DNA from: Desmodus rotundus
Taxonomy: Eukaryota > Chordata > Mammalia > Chiroptera > Phyllostomidae
Assembly (NCBI RefSeq): GCF_022682495.2
Contig: NC_071390.1
Coordinates: forward strand, 100,138,294 to 100,202,293
Direction: 5' to 3'
Length of the DNA stretch: 64,000 bases
This document shows, in pieces, positions 12,046 through 24,134 of the stretch. Both the position numbers and the translations under genes were made by a program. The notes under the pieces are model-generated. The model was not told where the DNA came from. It made no database searches and saw only the letters and a program-made list of their open reading frames with translations. How positions within the stretch are numbered: the stretch's first letter is position 1; every line of letters starts with the position of its first letter.

Positions 12046-12480
12046 AGTTGACATTATTTTATTAGATTTGAGGGGTTGAGAAGAAATGAAATTCCAGGTA
12101 GACTCCCATGTTTCTGAATTAGGTGAGCGCATGAAAGTTGCTGTCACCTACCAAGATAGAAATACAGCAGGAGAACTGGCTGAGGCAAGGGAGTGAAACT
12201 GGCAGATACGAGGTGCTTCTGGGACATTTGGACACAGAAACCCAGTAGCAGCTAAATAACTACCTCTAGGAACTGTACTGGTGCCTCTAGGAAAAGTGAG
12301 GACTAGAGATATATTGTCAAAGGGAGTGAAATATGCTTCGGTGGTAGCAACAGTGGAAGTGGATTATGTCACCAGGAAGCCAGAGCAGGTAGCTAGTTTT
12401 GTTCCTGAGAAAGAGGCCCCTTTCAACTTCTTACCAAAATACTCAGGTAGACGTAGAAAGAGGAGAAGCCTCTCAGTACC

Positions 12481-13329
12481 TTAAATTAGGTTAAGGAATC
12501 AACCTAGTTTTTGAATCTGGGAAGTATATCTACGTTCAATACCACAATGAACACACAAAAAAGACCACCAGTGCTGGATTTCCCTCTGCCTGCTTGCCCA
12601 AAAGTTAGTAGGGAGACCTTTTATCTCTTTCTCCCATTGTACAGAAAATTAGGAACCAGAAAATTGGAAAGTCAACTCTGTTGCATTTTTAGTGACAACC
12701 AAACTGGTCTTTTACTTCTATCAATTCCTTACTTCTCTACAGTGTAACAAAGAAAGTAACTTTTAGGAATCTACTGAGAGAGAAAGGGAGAACAGCACGA
12801 GAGAGAGATTGAGAGAGAGAATGGTGCATTGCTTTCTAAAAGTCAAGCAGGTCTTAGTTCCAGTGCATGCCTGGAATTGTAGGTTCGTTTCCTGCATGTC
12901 CTACTTATTTCAAGAGCACTTGAGCTTAGGTGGTAAATGAGTGCATTTCAGCAAAACCCACTGGAGTCACCCAAAGGCTTTCTAGTCTTGGGAAATGACT
13001 GGCTGTGCACATTAACTTGCTTTCAGCACCTTGGTGGAGATTCCTCCAGAGCCACCGGGCAGAAAATAGGGCCAAGGGCAATCCACACACCTTGTTTTGT
13101 AAAACACGCAGTATGAGTAGATTTGTCTTTTCAAAGAGCAGAAAAAATAGAGAGCCTTGTAAAGAACCTTAAAAAATCTTCAGTCAATAGAAAACTAAAC
13201 TTTTCAATGAAGGTTCAGAAGAACCATAGCAGGAGGATGGAATCATTTTAGATAGTTTGTTATCCTTAGAAAAGTATAGGGAGACATTGTCTTTAACGGA
13301 CAGGAGGAAAAGCTAAGGAGCTGAGATTG
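12481..13329. other. Unassigned DNA with a GA-rich tract
   Basis: A (GA)-rich simple sequence lies at about 12776-12822 (gagagagaaaggg, gagagagattgagagagaga). No gene or named repeat is recognised in the rest. Confidence 0.5.
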
Positions 13330-14080
13330 AAACTCAAGAAATAAAATAAGATAAAATATATGCAACGTAAGAAAGGATGAAAAGAAATTAAAATTCAATA
13401 ATATAATTTATATCCTTACAGAAGGTAGTAATATATTACTAAAGTTGTGAAAAATTGAACAATGTTATAAAAAATAATTCAAAATGCCCTATCAAAATTT
13501 TGATTTTAAAAAATATATAATGATTAAAGAGAGAATGGCACAACCAAGGGAAAGAAAATAAAGGTTTAAAGTTGGAATTTCAACATCCTAAACACAAAGA
13601 TTACAATCACTGGGTCCAACACAATAATTAAAGACATGAATGAAGAAAGCTTTGTTGACTTGAAAGCAAAATACCTCAGTTCTTATGTTAAGAGACCCGT
13701 GCCATATTCTGATGAACTGAAAAAAAAGGATATAGCTAAAATTATTTGACAAAAACAAATTTGAATAGCAAAAAATAATATTTTCAAGGACTGGAAGGAC
13801 AGTTTTTTCAAAAGAACAAAACTCAGGTTTTCATTAGATTTATCAAACAAAGCACTAAATGCCAAAAATAAATAAAAGAAAAATTGTGTGCCAAAACTTT
13901 TAAATTCAGCCAATGTTCAAAGACAACAAATTATATTCTCAAGGGCACAAGAGCTTAGAAGACACGCTATTCAAAGATCATTTTGGAAAATCTCACTTAG
14001 AGACTTCTTCCAGCAAATATAAATGAATCAAAATAAGAGATAATCACTGTTTAGGAGATTTATATGCTCTTCTGACTCAG
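13330..14080 (+). repeat. Probable ancient L1/HAL1-type fragment
   Basis: A-rich sense-strand composition with a block whose word order (attcagccaatgttcaaag, acaacaaattatattctca, acaagagcttagaag, then cttcttccag) resembles the 3' end of ORF1 of old mammalian L1 or HAL1 elements. The match is weak and from memory, and all frames are broken. The distal 187 bp are duplicated downstream (see 13887-14073). Confidence 0.35.
13887..14073 (+). repeat. Local duplication, copy A (187 bp)
   Basis: This segment, from tgtgccaaaactttt to gctcttct, is repeated at 15212-15399. By eye the two differ at seven bases and one single-base indel, about 96% identity. The two copies are in direct orientation, 1.3 kb apart, and flanking sequences are unrelated on both sides. 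Confidence 0.95.
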
Positions 14081-15211
14081 AAACACAGTTAAATAATGTG
14101 TGGTGAAATGGATTGTGAAGCTGGGAGAGGAAAGCTTAACTCTACTCCTTTCTGCCCTACCCGCTTCTTCCTCTCCATCCCCACAGCCGGAAGTTCACCT
14201 CGTGCCACCGTTTTGTCCCACAGGTCATGTGATAGCTCATACAACAATAACAGACCCTATTCAGTTACTGAGAATAATGAAGAAAATATTAAAACGATTA
14301 GACATTGTGCTGAGAGAATAAATAAAATCTTTTTATTTACCTTCCAACAAAGAACTGCTTAGGGCAACATAATGACTATTTCCATTGTGAAGGAACTTGA
14401 GTAGTGATTTTCTGTAACATTAGAAGCCACACTGGCCAGACAAAAATTGCTGGGGCTTTTTTGATTGTTAAAGATTAACAGAACTCCTGCTGCAAATGGT
14501 AACTTTCCAATCACCTCTTCTTGCCATCTCATAACAGTAAGGGAAAACAAAAATGTTAACTGTGGCTATCTCTGGGGCATAAGTTTTATTTCTATATTTT
14601 TCAATTTTTCTATAATGACCTCGGTATGTAAAAACTTTTTAAAATAGCATAATTAATTTTGTACAAAATTATTTACTCACAGATATTTCTAACTACAGAT
14701 AGTAAATAGACTATGATAATAATGATAATAATGTTTATATCTCGGCTATAGGACCATGGAGGCACATTTTCTTCCTTTTTCTTTCTGAACTTTCCAAATC
14801 ATCCATGATGATATTATAAAACATTATGTAATTATAGTATATGATATATAACTGTATTCTATAATAATTACTTTTAATGGGAGGAAAAACTTTTTAATTT
14901 AAAAACTGAGAGGAATGGACAATAATACAAAATAATACTGTGGCCTTGAGTTCATTTGAAGCATTCGGTTAATCATGCGTCTCTCACTGGGAGTCATCAG
15001 TGTCCATAATGACTAGCAATGATGTCAAGAAAGTCAAGGGGAAAAAAAAGAAAGTCCAGGGAAGAAAAAAATTGAAGGAGAAGAAGACATAAGTTATCAA
15101 ATGCTACAGAGGTCAAGAATATCAAGACTTAGAGGTCTCCATTGGCTATGACAAGGTGAGAGCTGTTTCAGGAGAACAGCGGTGTTACCAGAGGTGAAGT
15201 TCCTGGAATTC
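14081..15211. other. Unassigned DNA between the two duplicated blocks
   Basis: The segment around 14560-14640 (gtggctatctctgggg, then ttttctataatgacctcgg) resembles a common old LINE 3' end, but the match is too weak to assign. AT-rich runs occur at 14640-14900. No gene seen. Confidence 0.45.
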
Positions 15212-15399
15212 TGTGCCAAAACTTTTAAACTCAGCCAATGTGCAAAGGCAACAAATTATATTCTCAAGGACACAAGAGCTTAGAAGACACACTATTCAAA
15301 GATCATTTTGGAAAATCTCACTTAGAGACTTCTTCCAGGAAATATAAATGAATCAAAATAAGAGATAATCACTGTTTAGGAGAATTTATATGTTCTTCT
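15212..15399 (+). repeat. Local duplication, copy B (188 bp)
   Basis: This is the second copy of the 13887-14073 block, one base longer because of an extra A near its end. It starts at tgtgccaaaactttt just after ggaattc and ends at gttcttct just before tgggttcc. No poly(A) tail or clear target duplication flanks it, so a DNA-level duplication is more likely than retroposition. Confidence 0.95.
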
Positions 15400-18300
15400 T
15401 GGGTTCCCCAAGGTAGAAATCAAGAGGAAACCCCCCAAAAATTCCAGACACATTTTACTAAGATTATGCTCAAGCCCCCGGAGGCAGCACAGAGGAAAGG
15501 AAGGACCTCTGAACTGGCTTGGGGGCTGGCTCTGCCTGGCTGCTTTTACAAGCTGAAAAAGGCTCCTTGTGGACTTTTCCTTTTCAGGGCGGTGTGACTT
15601 CCTTTTCCAGCTGTGTTGCCTGGTGACTACGTTCCAGCCTGCCACTGTGGGGGCAGACCTTGAGCAACTGTGCGTGTGGGTCAACGGTGGAAGCAGGCAG
15701 TTAGAAAAGGAGATAAAACCAGCTACTGCTGCATTTTTGAATAGGAAAGGCAGGGGTGGTGACATTTCTGCTTGTGTTTATTCTGGCCATCTGGCATCCT
15801 TGGGGCCCCAGACCCAGGTCCCTGTTCTGTCTCAGTTGAGACAGAAATCAAATGGGACAGTTTGGAGAGTGAAAAGTACCAGAGAGGTTAAGTGCTCAAG
15901 GTAGCTGTCATCAGGAACAGGGTCAGTTATCACCCAAAACATCTAAAGCAGTATACTATAGATTTCCTCTGCAATTATCTTTCTTCACTTATCCCTTAAA
16001 AATCATCCCAAATTTCTTGTCGAAATCCATGTGGCTCCCATGAACCTTACTCTCTTTTTCTACAGGGGTGGCTCCCATGGCCCTAGAGTGAAGCCGGCCA
16101 GGCATCCTGTTATCCACACACTGGTTGGTTCACGGGTGGGTAGGGGCCTAGACTGGGCCAAAAACAGGGGTCATCAAGAGTTCTGCTGGGAATTCTGGGA
16201 CACTTGACATCACTCCAACAGCCACACTATGTGCCGTGCAAACCGTGCCCCCACAGTGGTGCCACACAGTGGCCCTGACAGCTGCTCTCTCCTGCTCTGC
16301 TGTGAGCACATGATATTGAGAAAGAGAAAATGAGGCCAAGACAATATGTGAACAAAGCTGAGTGACAGGAGGACAAACAGTAAATGACAGAGAAACAGCG
16401 CAAGAGCCCAGCTCAAACTTCCCCCGAAGACCATCCTACTTCTGGACTTTTTCAGTAACGTGAGCCAGTAAATCTCTTTATTTAGTAACCCACTTACAGT
16501 TACGTTTTCTATTATGTACAACAAAACCACTCCGATGGGTCCAACAACCTGCTTCCTGTTTGTCCTCATCGCAAACATCCTACCCGAAGGCTTGAGTTTC
16601 ATTTTTGTAACCAAACAGGCAAAGCCACCTCCACTGTCCAGAAGAAGGACAGTGAAATATAACAGGCCATTTCAAGAATTTCCCCCTGCTGGGGCCAAAA
16701 AGAAAGACACAGCAGGCTTTGCAACCCATCTCATTGTAAAGTCAGATTCGAGTCGGCAGGCACACTGTTGTCCTGCTTCTTCTCCCCTTCACGCACACAG
16801 TCCCCAGGACGTGACCCGCTATCAGGAGGACCCTTAAGCACTTGTCCTCTGCATTTCCACCAGAATAAGCTCGTGGGTGTGTTTCACTTAATGTCGTTCT
16901 TAGCTCACTGTGAATAAATTTTTCATTTTCTCCTGTATATGTATTATTTATGTCTACTCCTTTACCCAGTCTTAAGAAAGTGGAAAATTCTCCCGGTTAA
17001 TCCTGAAACCAGGCTTCCAGTTCGTTTCTTTCCATGACACCACCATACACAGAGGAAGTGTCTTTTGCACTAGACAAAATTTACTGAATACATCTCAATT
17101 TTAAGATTTAAAAAGAAATAAAAATACATGCTAAACCAAAAAGAAGTTAAGTAAAAAAGGCAACCTTCAAACCCAGGAAATAAGACTCTCTGCCACGTTC
17201 TGGAGGGCATTAGCTTAATCTACTCTACTCAGCTTTTGCCTTTAATCATCCTTTGTCTAATGTAGGTTCTCTCCTCATGTGAAAGCTGTTAAGTCCATAC
17301 AAGGTAAAATCAACCCAGATTTTCTTGATCCTGATGCTCCCCAATAGTCCAAATTGCAGCCACACAAGGTCATATTCAGCATGAAGTACAGCATAATGAT
17401 TCCCTCCCCAAGAGACAAAAGGACTTCAAAGAAGTGCTTCTCAGACATGAGGAAACTTCAGCTTGATTTCTAGCTACAGAGTCCTTTACATCTATCACAG
17501 TCTCCCCAAAACACACACACACACACCCCAACTAAACCCTGAACATCTAAGAAATTTTAATCTGGACCCAGGAAAATAACACCTGAACAACATGGGGAAT
17601 AAATAAAAAGTAGGGAAGAAAGTGGGCCATACATGCATTAACATCAAGAGGAAGTTCTACTACTAAATCTCTTCTGTCATTATGAGCTGAAGAGATTATA
17701 TTCTACGGCCTTCAGAAATGCAGTAGCTAGCTAGACTGCTAGGGAGTCTACTGGCTCTAAAGGTAGATCTCAGGAGAATGACCCATAAATATAAAAACTC
17801 ATAATGAAGGATTTTTAAATTGCTGTTGTTGAAAAAACACAAAAATGATTAACTTGCTCATCCTTACTTCAACATCACTTTCAAGATTACCTATAAACTC
17901 TTAGACTATTGGAAAGTTTGTTTTTATCATACTACACACCCTGTTTGAATCATACAGTACATTCAGCTATTTGACTGCTGATGTCCATTTTACAAAAGGT
18001 AGACACCTTAGGGACTATATAAATTGGGTCAATTTAATTTAGAGTATACAGATCTCTGAATAAATTACTCTGAATTCTATAAAATAAATTGATTCAACAT
18101 TGACAATAAAAGATAGGAAAATATATAAGTATATTTTATTTGTTTAATTTACAAATATATCCCTGGGTTAAGACCCAACTATTTAAAATGTTTTAAAGTG
18201 TTATCTATTCTATATTTGTGATTACCCGGGGACTCAATAACTTTTATAATACCAAGAGCCAAGAAGAAATTGTGAACTAATACTTTAAAAAAAAACAAAC

Positions 18301-18702
18301 AGCTACAGAGTGGACTAGTTGTCCAAAGAAGTCAAGTCCTCATTATACATAAAATTTACAATTAGATGCTGGTTAATGACCATTTTTCACAGAACATTAA
18401 TCACACATAACCTATATACTTAAGAAAACTATGATATTGTGTAATTCAAATGCAAAATTGTAGTGGCTTGTACCAAAGATGTTTTTCTAGCCCTTGACAC
18501 TCAGAAGAACACATCTGAAAGCCTTTTATTAAGAGCTAGCAGTACCTAACATTAAATAATTTGCTAACCACAGTGAGAAACCATTCACACTGCATCCATG
18601 TGGTGTTGGGAATCTATACTCATGCACTGGCACTATAGTTACCAACATTAACCCCAATAACCCGTGAGTAAACATCTTTCATTCTATGAGGATTCTTAAG
18701 AA
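15400..18702. other. Unassigned DNA, no gene seen
   Basis: The 15.4-16.9 kb part is more GC-rich than its neighbours and carries overlapping open frames on both strands (111 codons at 15569-15904 plus; 129 at 15376-15765 minus; 134 at 16210-16614 minus; 107 at 16514-16837 plus). None shows a family motif, and frames open on both strands at once favour composition over coding. A (CA)7-8 run lies near 17511-17526. The rest is AT-rich. Confidence 0.5.
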
Positions 18703-18862
18703 GTCAGAATCTCTTCTCTAGCTGGCATGGCTCAGTTGGTTGGAGCATCATCCTGTACACCAACGATCGTAGGTTCAATTCCCAGTCAGGGCACATGCCT
18801 AAGTTGTGGTTCATTGGGGTGCTGTGGATGGGAGGAAACTAGATTGATGTTTCTCTCTCTCT

Positions 18863-20751
18863 AAAAAATCAATAAATAACTCCCAGACAAGATGGAGGTA
18901 TAGGTAGACAAACTTTGCCTCCTCACACAACCAAAAGAAGGACAACAAATTTAAAAGCAAAAAACAACCAGAACTGCCAGAAAATTGAACTGTATGGAAG
19001 TCCAACAACCAAGGAGTTAAGGAAGAGACATTCATCCAGATCAGTAGGAGGGGCAGACATGGGCAGCCCAGATGGAGAGGACTTGCAGCAAGGCAGCAGC
19101 TAGAGCATTTGCATGCAGATAAACCGGGAAGAACAAATGGAGAGTGACACAGACCATGCCACCTAGGTTTCCAGTGGGGAAATAAAGCCTCAGGACCTCT
19201 GACTATAAAAACCTGTGGGGGTTGTGGCAGCAGGAGAAACTCCCAGCCTCACAGGAGAGTTTATTAGAGAGACCCACAGGGTCCTAGAAAGTACACAAAC
19301 CCACCCACCCAGAAATCAGCACCAGAAGGGCCCAATATTTCTTGTAGGTAGTGGGGGAAGTGACTGGAAGCCAGAAAAGAGCCAAGCAAGTGGCACTGTT
19401 CGCTCTGACCCCTCTCCCCACTTACAGCGCCATAACTTAGCACTGTGGGTTGCCCTACACTGGCTAATACCTGAGGGTCCAACCCTTACAATGTAACAGC
19501 TGTGCCAAGACAAAGTAATAAGGCCAAAATGAAAGAAGAGATCAAAATTCCAAAAATAGAACTAAGCAATGAAGACATAGCCAATCTATCAGATGCAGAG
19601 TTCAAAACACTGGTAATCAGGATGCTCACAGTAATGGTTGAGGATGGTGGCAAAATAGAGGGAAAAGTGAAGGCTATGCAAAGTGAAATAAAGGAAAATG
19701 TACAGGGAACCAACAGTGACGGGAAGGAAACTGGAACTCAGATCAATGGTTTGGAGCAGAAGGAGGAAATAAACATTCAACCAGAACAGAAAGAAGAAAG
19801 AAGAATTCAAAAAAACTGAGGAGAGTCTTAGGAACCTCTGGGACAGCTTTAAACGTTCCAACATCCAAATCACAGGGATGCCAGAAGAAGAAAAGGAAGA
19901 GCAAGAAATGGAAAATATATTTGGAAAAATAATGGAGAACTTCCCCAATCTGGCAAAGGAAATAGATTTACAGGAAGCCCAGGAAGCTCAGAGAGTGCCC
20001 CCAAAGAAGTTGGACCTAAGGAAGCACACACTAAGGCACATCATAATTACCTTAGCCAAGAGTAAAGATAAGGAGAGAATATTAAAACCAGCAAGAGAAA
20101 AGCAGACAGTTACCTACAAAGAAGTTCCCATAAGACTATCAGCTGATTTCTCAAAGGAAACCTTGCAGGCAAGAAGGGCTGGAAAGAAGTCATGTAAGGC
20201 AAGGACCTACATCCAAGATTACTCTATCCAACAAAGCTACCACTTAGAATGGAAGGGCAGACAAAGTGCTTCCCAGATAAGGTCAAATTAATGGAGTTCA
20301 TCATCACCAAGCCCTTATTGTATGAAATGTTAAAGAGACTTAACTAAGAAAAAGAAGATCAAAACTATGAAAAGTAAAATGACAACAAACTCACAACTAC
20401 CAACAACTGAACCTAAAAAAAAACAAAAACAAACTAGAACAGTAACAGAATCACAGAAATGGAGATCACATGGAGGTTATCAGTGGGGAGACAGAGGGGG
20501 GAGAATGAGGGAAAAGTTACAGGGAATAATAAGCATAAATGGTAGGTACAAAATAGATAGGGGGAGGTTAAGAATAGTGTAGGAAATGGAGAAGCCAAAG
20601 AACTTACATGTATGACCCATGGACATGAACTAAAGGGTGGGGGGAATGACGCTGGTGGGGGGATGCAGGACAGAGAGGAATAAAGGGGAGAAAAAATGGG
20701 ACAACTGTAATAACATACTCAATAAAATGTACTTTAAAAAATCAATAAATA
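18863..20751 (+). mobile_element. HAL1 (half-L1) retroposon, complete, inserted in VES tail
   Basis: This non-LTR element has an L1-like 5'UTR, a single ORF1 and a 3'UTR, with no ORF2. The body spans about 18879-20735 (1.86 kb) between perfect 16-bp duplications aaaaaatcaataaata at 18863-18878 and 20736-20751. The 5' end reads caagatggagg (decayed YY1-like motif) followed by gtataggtag. The 3'UTR contains atggagatcacatgga and gacccatggacatgaac and ends in gggacaactgtaataacat, the same as the copy at 49.5 kb. Lacking a reverse transcriptase, HAL1 must use L1 ORF2p supplied in trans. ORF1 is broken. Confidence 0.9.
19502..20291 (+). pseudogene. HAL1 ORF1 (L1 ORF1p-like RNA-binding protein), broken
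   Basis: Two overlapping-in-order frames give the protein. The first (19502-19819) carries the N-terminal segment DIANLSDAEFKTLVIRML, found in L1 ORF1p before the coiled coil. The second (19878-20291) carries the RNA-binding part with ENFPNLAKEID, EAQEAQRVP and RHIIITLAKSKDKERILK. They are separated by a stop and a frameshift, and the plus-strand start at 19502 is GTG, so no intact product is likely. In L1 the ORF1 protein is a trimeric nucleic-acid chaperone; HAL1 keeps the gene but not ORF2. Confidence 0.85.
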
Positions 20752-20766
20752 TATATGTCAGAATCT

Positions 20767-22909
20767 TCTATATTAATTTTCTAATGTATGATTTTTGCTC
20801 CCAAATTAATGATCCTAAAGTCAATAGCTGCTTATTTCAATTGGCAGTGACGAACTTTACTGATTCTCTACAGAAAATCTTGGGTGCATCATTAGAAAGA
20901 TAAAAGGTAAGACTGGTACTTTGTGAAAACTATCCACCACCAAATTTTGCTGGTATTTATTGACTCGGTTGGCCTTGCTTGCTGCAGAATAGCCTAGAGA
21001 TTTCCAATTCCATAGAAAGAGAATTAATGTCATCAAAGAATGCCTTGTCCCTATGGTTGGAGATTTTTTTTAATAGGTAGGCTTATCTATGTAAATTTTT
21101 CTGTCAAGTCAAAGAGATAATAAGAGAAGCAACAGAATTGATAAGCACAGGCCTAAGATATGTGTGTATATGTGTCTAAGTTTCCCAAACCTCTATACTT
21201 GAACTATTTGCAGAAAATAAAATTCTAATTCTAAAGCAACAAGTCAAAAGATGTGTCTGAAGTAGAAATTGTATTTATGCCAATTTTCAAGGTCAGTACT
21301 TCAGGAAGAAAGCTTAAAATATTTATGTTGAATACCATTCATTACAGCATTGTTTTTAACAGAAGACATGTTTTTATTATGGATTTACAGACATTTGATT
21401 TTTGTCATATGCCTTCTTGTCATTCATGGGGATAATCAAAGATTTTTCATCTTTAATTACATCAGTACATTTTCATAAATTAAAAAGTATTACATTATTG
21501 AAATAAACTGCACTGTTGAAAAATGTGTTATTTATTGTAAAAGCATGATTTATTTGCTAATATAGTGGTGCGACACTCAGGTGATTAATAAGTATCTTAT
21601 TTGCTTACTTTCTTTAAATGCACATAATTTTCACTTGTCTCAGCCATACTCACGGCACACACTGCTCAGCAGTGAGGGCTCAGAGCCTTACTGGCCAAGG
21701 CTTCGTGGAGGGCTGGTTTAGCATCAGCTATCATTCTTTACCCTTTCCACTAAGACACCATGGTCTGCTTCACACACTCCCTGCAGGCCTGGCAGTGGTT
21801 CCGCTGCTCCCCTACCACATCAATGTGTAGAGCAACGGCAAGACCGGAACCCACCCAGGTGCTCCTCCAAACCAGGAGCAGGGCAGACCCGTGCTGCTCA
21901 TGGGACCCATGTAGTTTTATTTCCTTTTCCCAGTCCCCAGCATTGCTTTCATGGTAATCTAAGGGAAAGGCCTCCCATCTCTGAGTTCCTCTCAGAGATC
22001 CTCCCTACTCCTCTCCCTCTAAGACCTCTAACGTATTTCCTCAGTGGGCCCTGCTTTCAGAAGCCCAGCCTGGGTTTCCACGTTGCCACAAACTCTCCAT
22101 GAGGTGGGGAAGTACTGGGCTGGCCTCCTGCTCTCTACTGCAATGGGGGAAATGAGAAGGAAAAAAATTAAATTTTTTAATTAAATAAATTCAAATATTT
22201 GAAAACATCTCCTGTCACACTAATATTTAATATACTGTTATAGTTTGTATAAGGTAGACTCATCTGTATTTTTCTTTAAAATGCCATCTTTGTATAGTTT
22301 TGGTAACACTATTATAAAAAGAAAAGAGAATTTAGAAGCACACCTACTCTCTCTGGACTTAGAGTAATTTAATAACTGGAATTCTAAGTTCCTTGACAGT
22401 GTGCTAACACGAACTTGTCACAGCACCCGAGCGAGGGGAAGCTGATTTGTGAAATACAATATATTCCATAATAAATGGTCTATTTAACTGTTATTTCTCT
22501 TTCTGAACAATATTGGTCATTTTTATTTCCCAGAAATCTATTCATTTCTTCCAGATTTTCAGATTTAAGAAACTCAAATAACTCATCTTAAAATATTTCA
22601 ATTTCCTCTATATCTGTAGTCATTCCTGCTCTGATTTCTAATTTTGTATAAAAGATTGTTTTTAAACAAAGTAAAAATAATGAATCGTTAAGCAGAATAA
22701 TTTACAGATAAATAAAGAAAATTTACAAACAGATCTTAAAGTGGAGAAATGAGACATTCTGAGCTTCTTGATATGCCTTTGAAATTAACAAATGGCATCA
22801 CACTGATTTTCATTTGCATGTCAACTCAGAGTCAAGTTATTCTCAGTCTTGCTTAGGGAAGATTTGTTAGTTATGTGCTTAGAATGTCTCACTGTTAATA
22901 AGTATAAAG
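20767..22909. other. Unassigned DNA, no gene seen
   Basis: No named repeat recognised. The 21.6-22.1 kb part is GC-richer (ctccctgcaggcctggcagt and similar) with short overlapping frames lacking motifs. The remainder is AT-rich. Confidence 0.5.
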
Positions 22910-23392
22910 TGCTCTCTGGTCTCAAAGAGATATTTGCACACCCATGGTTATTGCAGCATTATTCAAATTAGCAAAAATATCAGTAGATGAATGAATAAAG
23001 AAAATGCAGCATATACATAAAGTGGAATATTATTTCAGCATTTAAAAAGAAGAAAATTCTGTCATTTGCAACAACATAGATGGACTGTGAGAGCGTTATG
23101 ATAAATGAAAAAACTCAATCACAATGGGACAGATGCTGCACAATTTCACTTATATTTGTTCCCTAAAGTAATCAGATTCAGAGAAACAGAGAGTGCTGGT
23201 TGCCCGGGGCTCGGGGATGGAAAATGGGAAGTTGTTGTTCAATGAGTATAGACGTTCAGTTATGAAACATGAAAAATTTCTAGAAATCTATTGTACAACA
23301 AGGTGCATATAGTTAACAATACTGTACAGTGTACTCAAAAATTAAGACAGTAAATTTATGTTATGTTTCTTTTTACCACATTAAAAAAAGTG
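22910..23392 (+). repeat. Old L1 (L1M type) 3' end
   Basis: ORF2 C-terminal sequence is followed by an old L1 3'UTR. Recognisable words are gttattgcagcattattca, ggaatattatttcagc, acatagatggac, tggttgcccggggctcgggg, atgaaaaatttctagaaatc, aacaatactgtacagtgtac and a final cacattaaaaaaa. The young bat L1s in this window have a different 3'UTR, so this is a separate and older subfamily (L1MA/L1MB-like). Frames are destroyed. Confidence 0.8.
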
Positions 23393-23397
23393 CTATC

Positions 23398-23583
23398 ACC
23401 CTGTCACTGGCCTGTGAACCAAAGGGTCACTGGTTCAATCCCCAGTCAGGGCACATGTCTGGGTTGCAGACCAGGTCCCCCCAGTAGGGGGTGCATGAGA
23501 GGCAACCACACATTGATGTTTCTCTCCCTCTCTTTCTCCCTCCCTTCGCCTCTCTCTAAAAGCAGATAAATAAAATCTTTTTT
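23398..23583 (+). mobile_element. VES SINE lacking the A box
   Basis: The 5' tip accctgtcactgg jumps straight to cctgtgaaccaaagggtc, so roughly 25-30 bp holding the Pol III A box are missing. The B box, ggttcaatccc, is kept. Then follow cagtcagggcacatg, caaccacacattgatgtttc, a CT-rich run and the tail gataaataaaatctttttt. Imperfect short duplications tgctatc (23391-23397) and tgctacc (23588-23594) may be its target duplication. It is inserted next to the A-tail of the old L1. It could not be transcribed efficiently by Pol III. Confidence 0.9.
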
Positions 23584-23963
23584 AAAATGCTACCTAGATC
23601 TATTAGGGAAATTTCTCCATTTCCTCTCTCTCCCTTTTTCTCTCTCTGCAGTTTTAAAGGTTGGTTTGCATGAACATTTTTTATTTCTCTCACGAATTGG
23701 TACTCCTCTTGGTAGAATAATAGATTTGGTTTAAATTGCTTATCACCCTACTTCAAACAATAAAATTGTAAGATCCCAGCTATTTTCTGTTCAATAATAC
23801 CTCAGTGTTTTATTCATAAAACAGGAAACTAAGGGTTAAAAGAAAAGAGCCTTGAAGCCAGGGACCTCTCAATGAGTCTTCACTGAACTACATAGAAGTG
23901 ACGTTTTTACCAGGTTATATAAATTACAGGCTTAGCCCAAGCATTTTAATCCCTAATCTAGAC

Positions 23964-24134
23964 CAGTAGTTCTAAGCCTTTTTTAAATATTAGAATCACC
24001 TGAGGAACTTTAAAACACTTGCTCCTTCAGCCATGATTTGGACCAATTATAAATTAGAATCTCTGGGTTTGAGACCCAGGCATCGGTGGGGTTTTTTAAA
24101 GTTCCCCAGTGGGCAGCCAAAGTTGAAAACCCTG
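23964..24134 (+). mobile_element. MER5-type hAT-Charlie nonautonomous DNA transposon
   Basis: The left terminal inverted repeat is cagtagttctaagcc and the right end is gttgaaaaccctg, matching MER5 termini (consensus CAGTGGTTCTCAA). Between them lie attagaatcacctgagga, ttagaatctctgg and gacccaggcatcgg, typical of MER5A. The flanking octamers atctagac and atataggc agree at 5 of 8 positions, consistent with a decayed 8-bp hAT target duplication. Fossil, no transposase. Confidence 0.85.

Larger units (their letters stand above)
11500..12480 (+). repeat. Ancient mammalian interspersed repeat, split by a MIR
   Basis: The words gaaggctggaaggccagg, accacaatagttcaggcac and, after 12050, ggttgagaagaaatgaa, ccaggtagactcccatgttt belong, as I recognise them, to one old mammalian repeat that also occurs at 27.8-28.6 kb and 54.5-54.96 kb. 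A MIR (11641-12045) has been inserted in the middle. I cannot give the family name with confidence; a LINE of the L2/CR1 group or an old DNA element are possible. Non-coding. Confidence 0.45.
18703..20766 (+). mobile_element. VES SINE (split by HAL1) with its target duplication
   Basis: The SINE body runs from about 18716 to its A-rich tail at 18862-18878, and the tail is repeated after the HAL1 insert. It has an A box, tggctcagttgg, at 18728-18739, a B box, ggttcaattcc, at 18772-18782, then cagtcagggcacatgcc and gatgtttctctctctct, which identify a bat VES element. The sequence gtcagaatct at 18703-18712 recurs at 20757-20766, just beyond the inserted HAL1. It is the SINE's own target duplication, so the SINE came first. 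The middle (ggttcattggggtgctgtgg) diverges from the other VES copies here. Confidence 0.85.

Noticed and set aside
15376..16837. Four overlapping frames of 107-134 codons
   Set aside because: Open on both strands at once, with no motifs, no splice-supported continuation that I can see, and no start-context evidence. Kept only as unassigned DNA.
18728..18782. A box and B box suggesting a tRNA gene
   Set aside because: These belong to the VES SINE head, which is tRNA-derived but does not fold into a tRNA. The same applies to the other VES copies.
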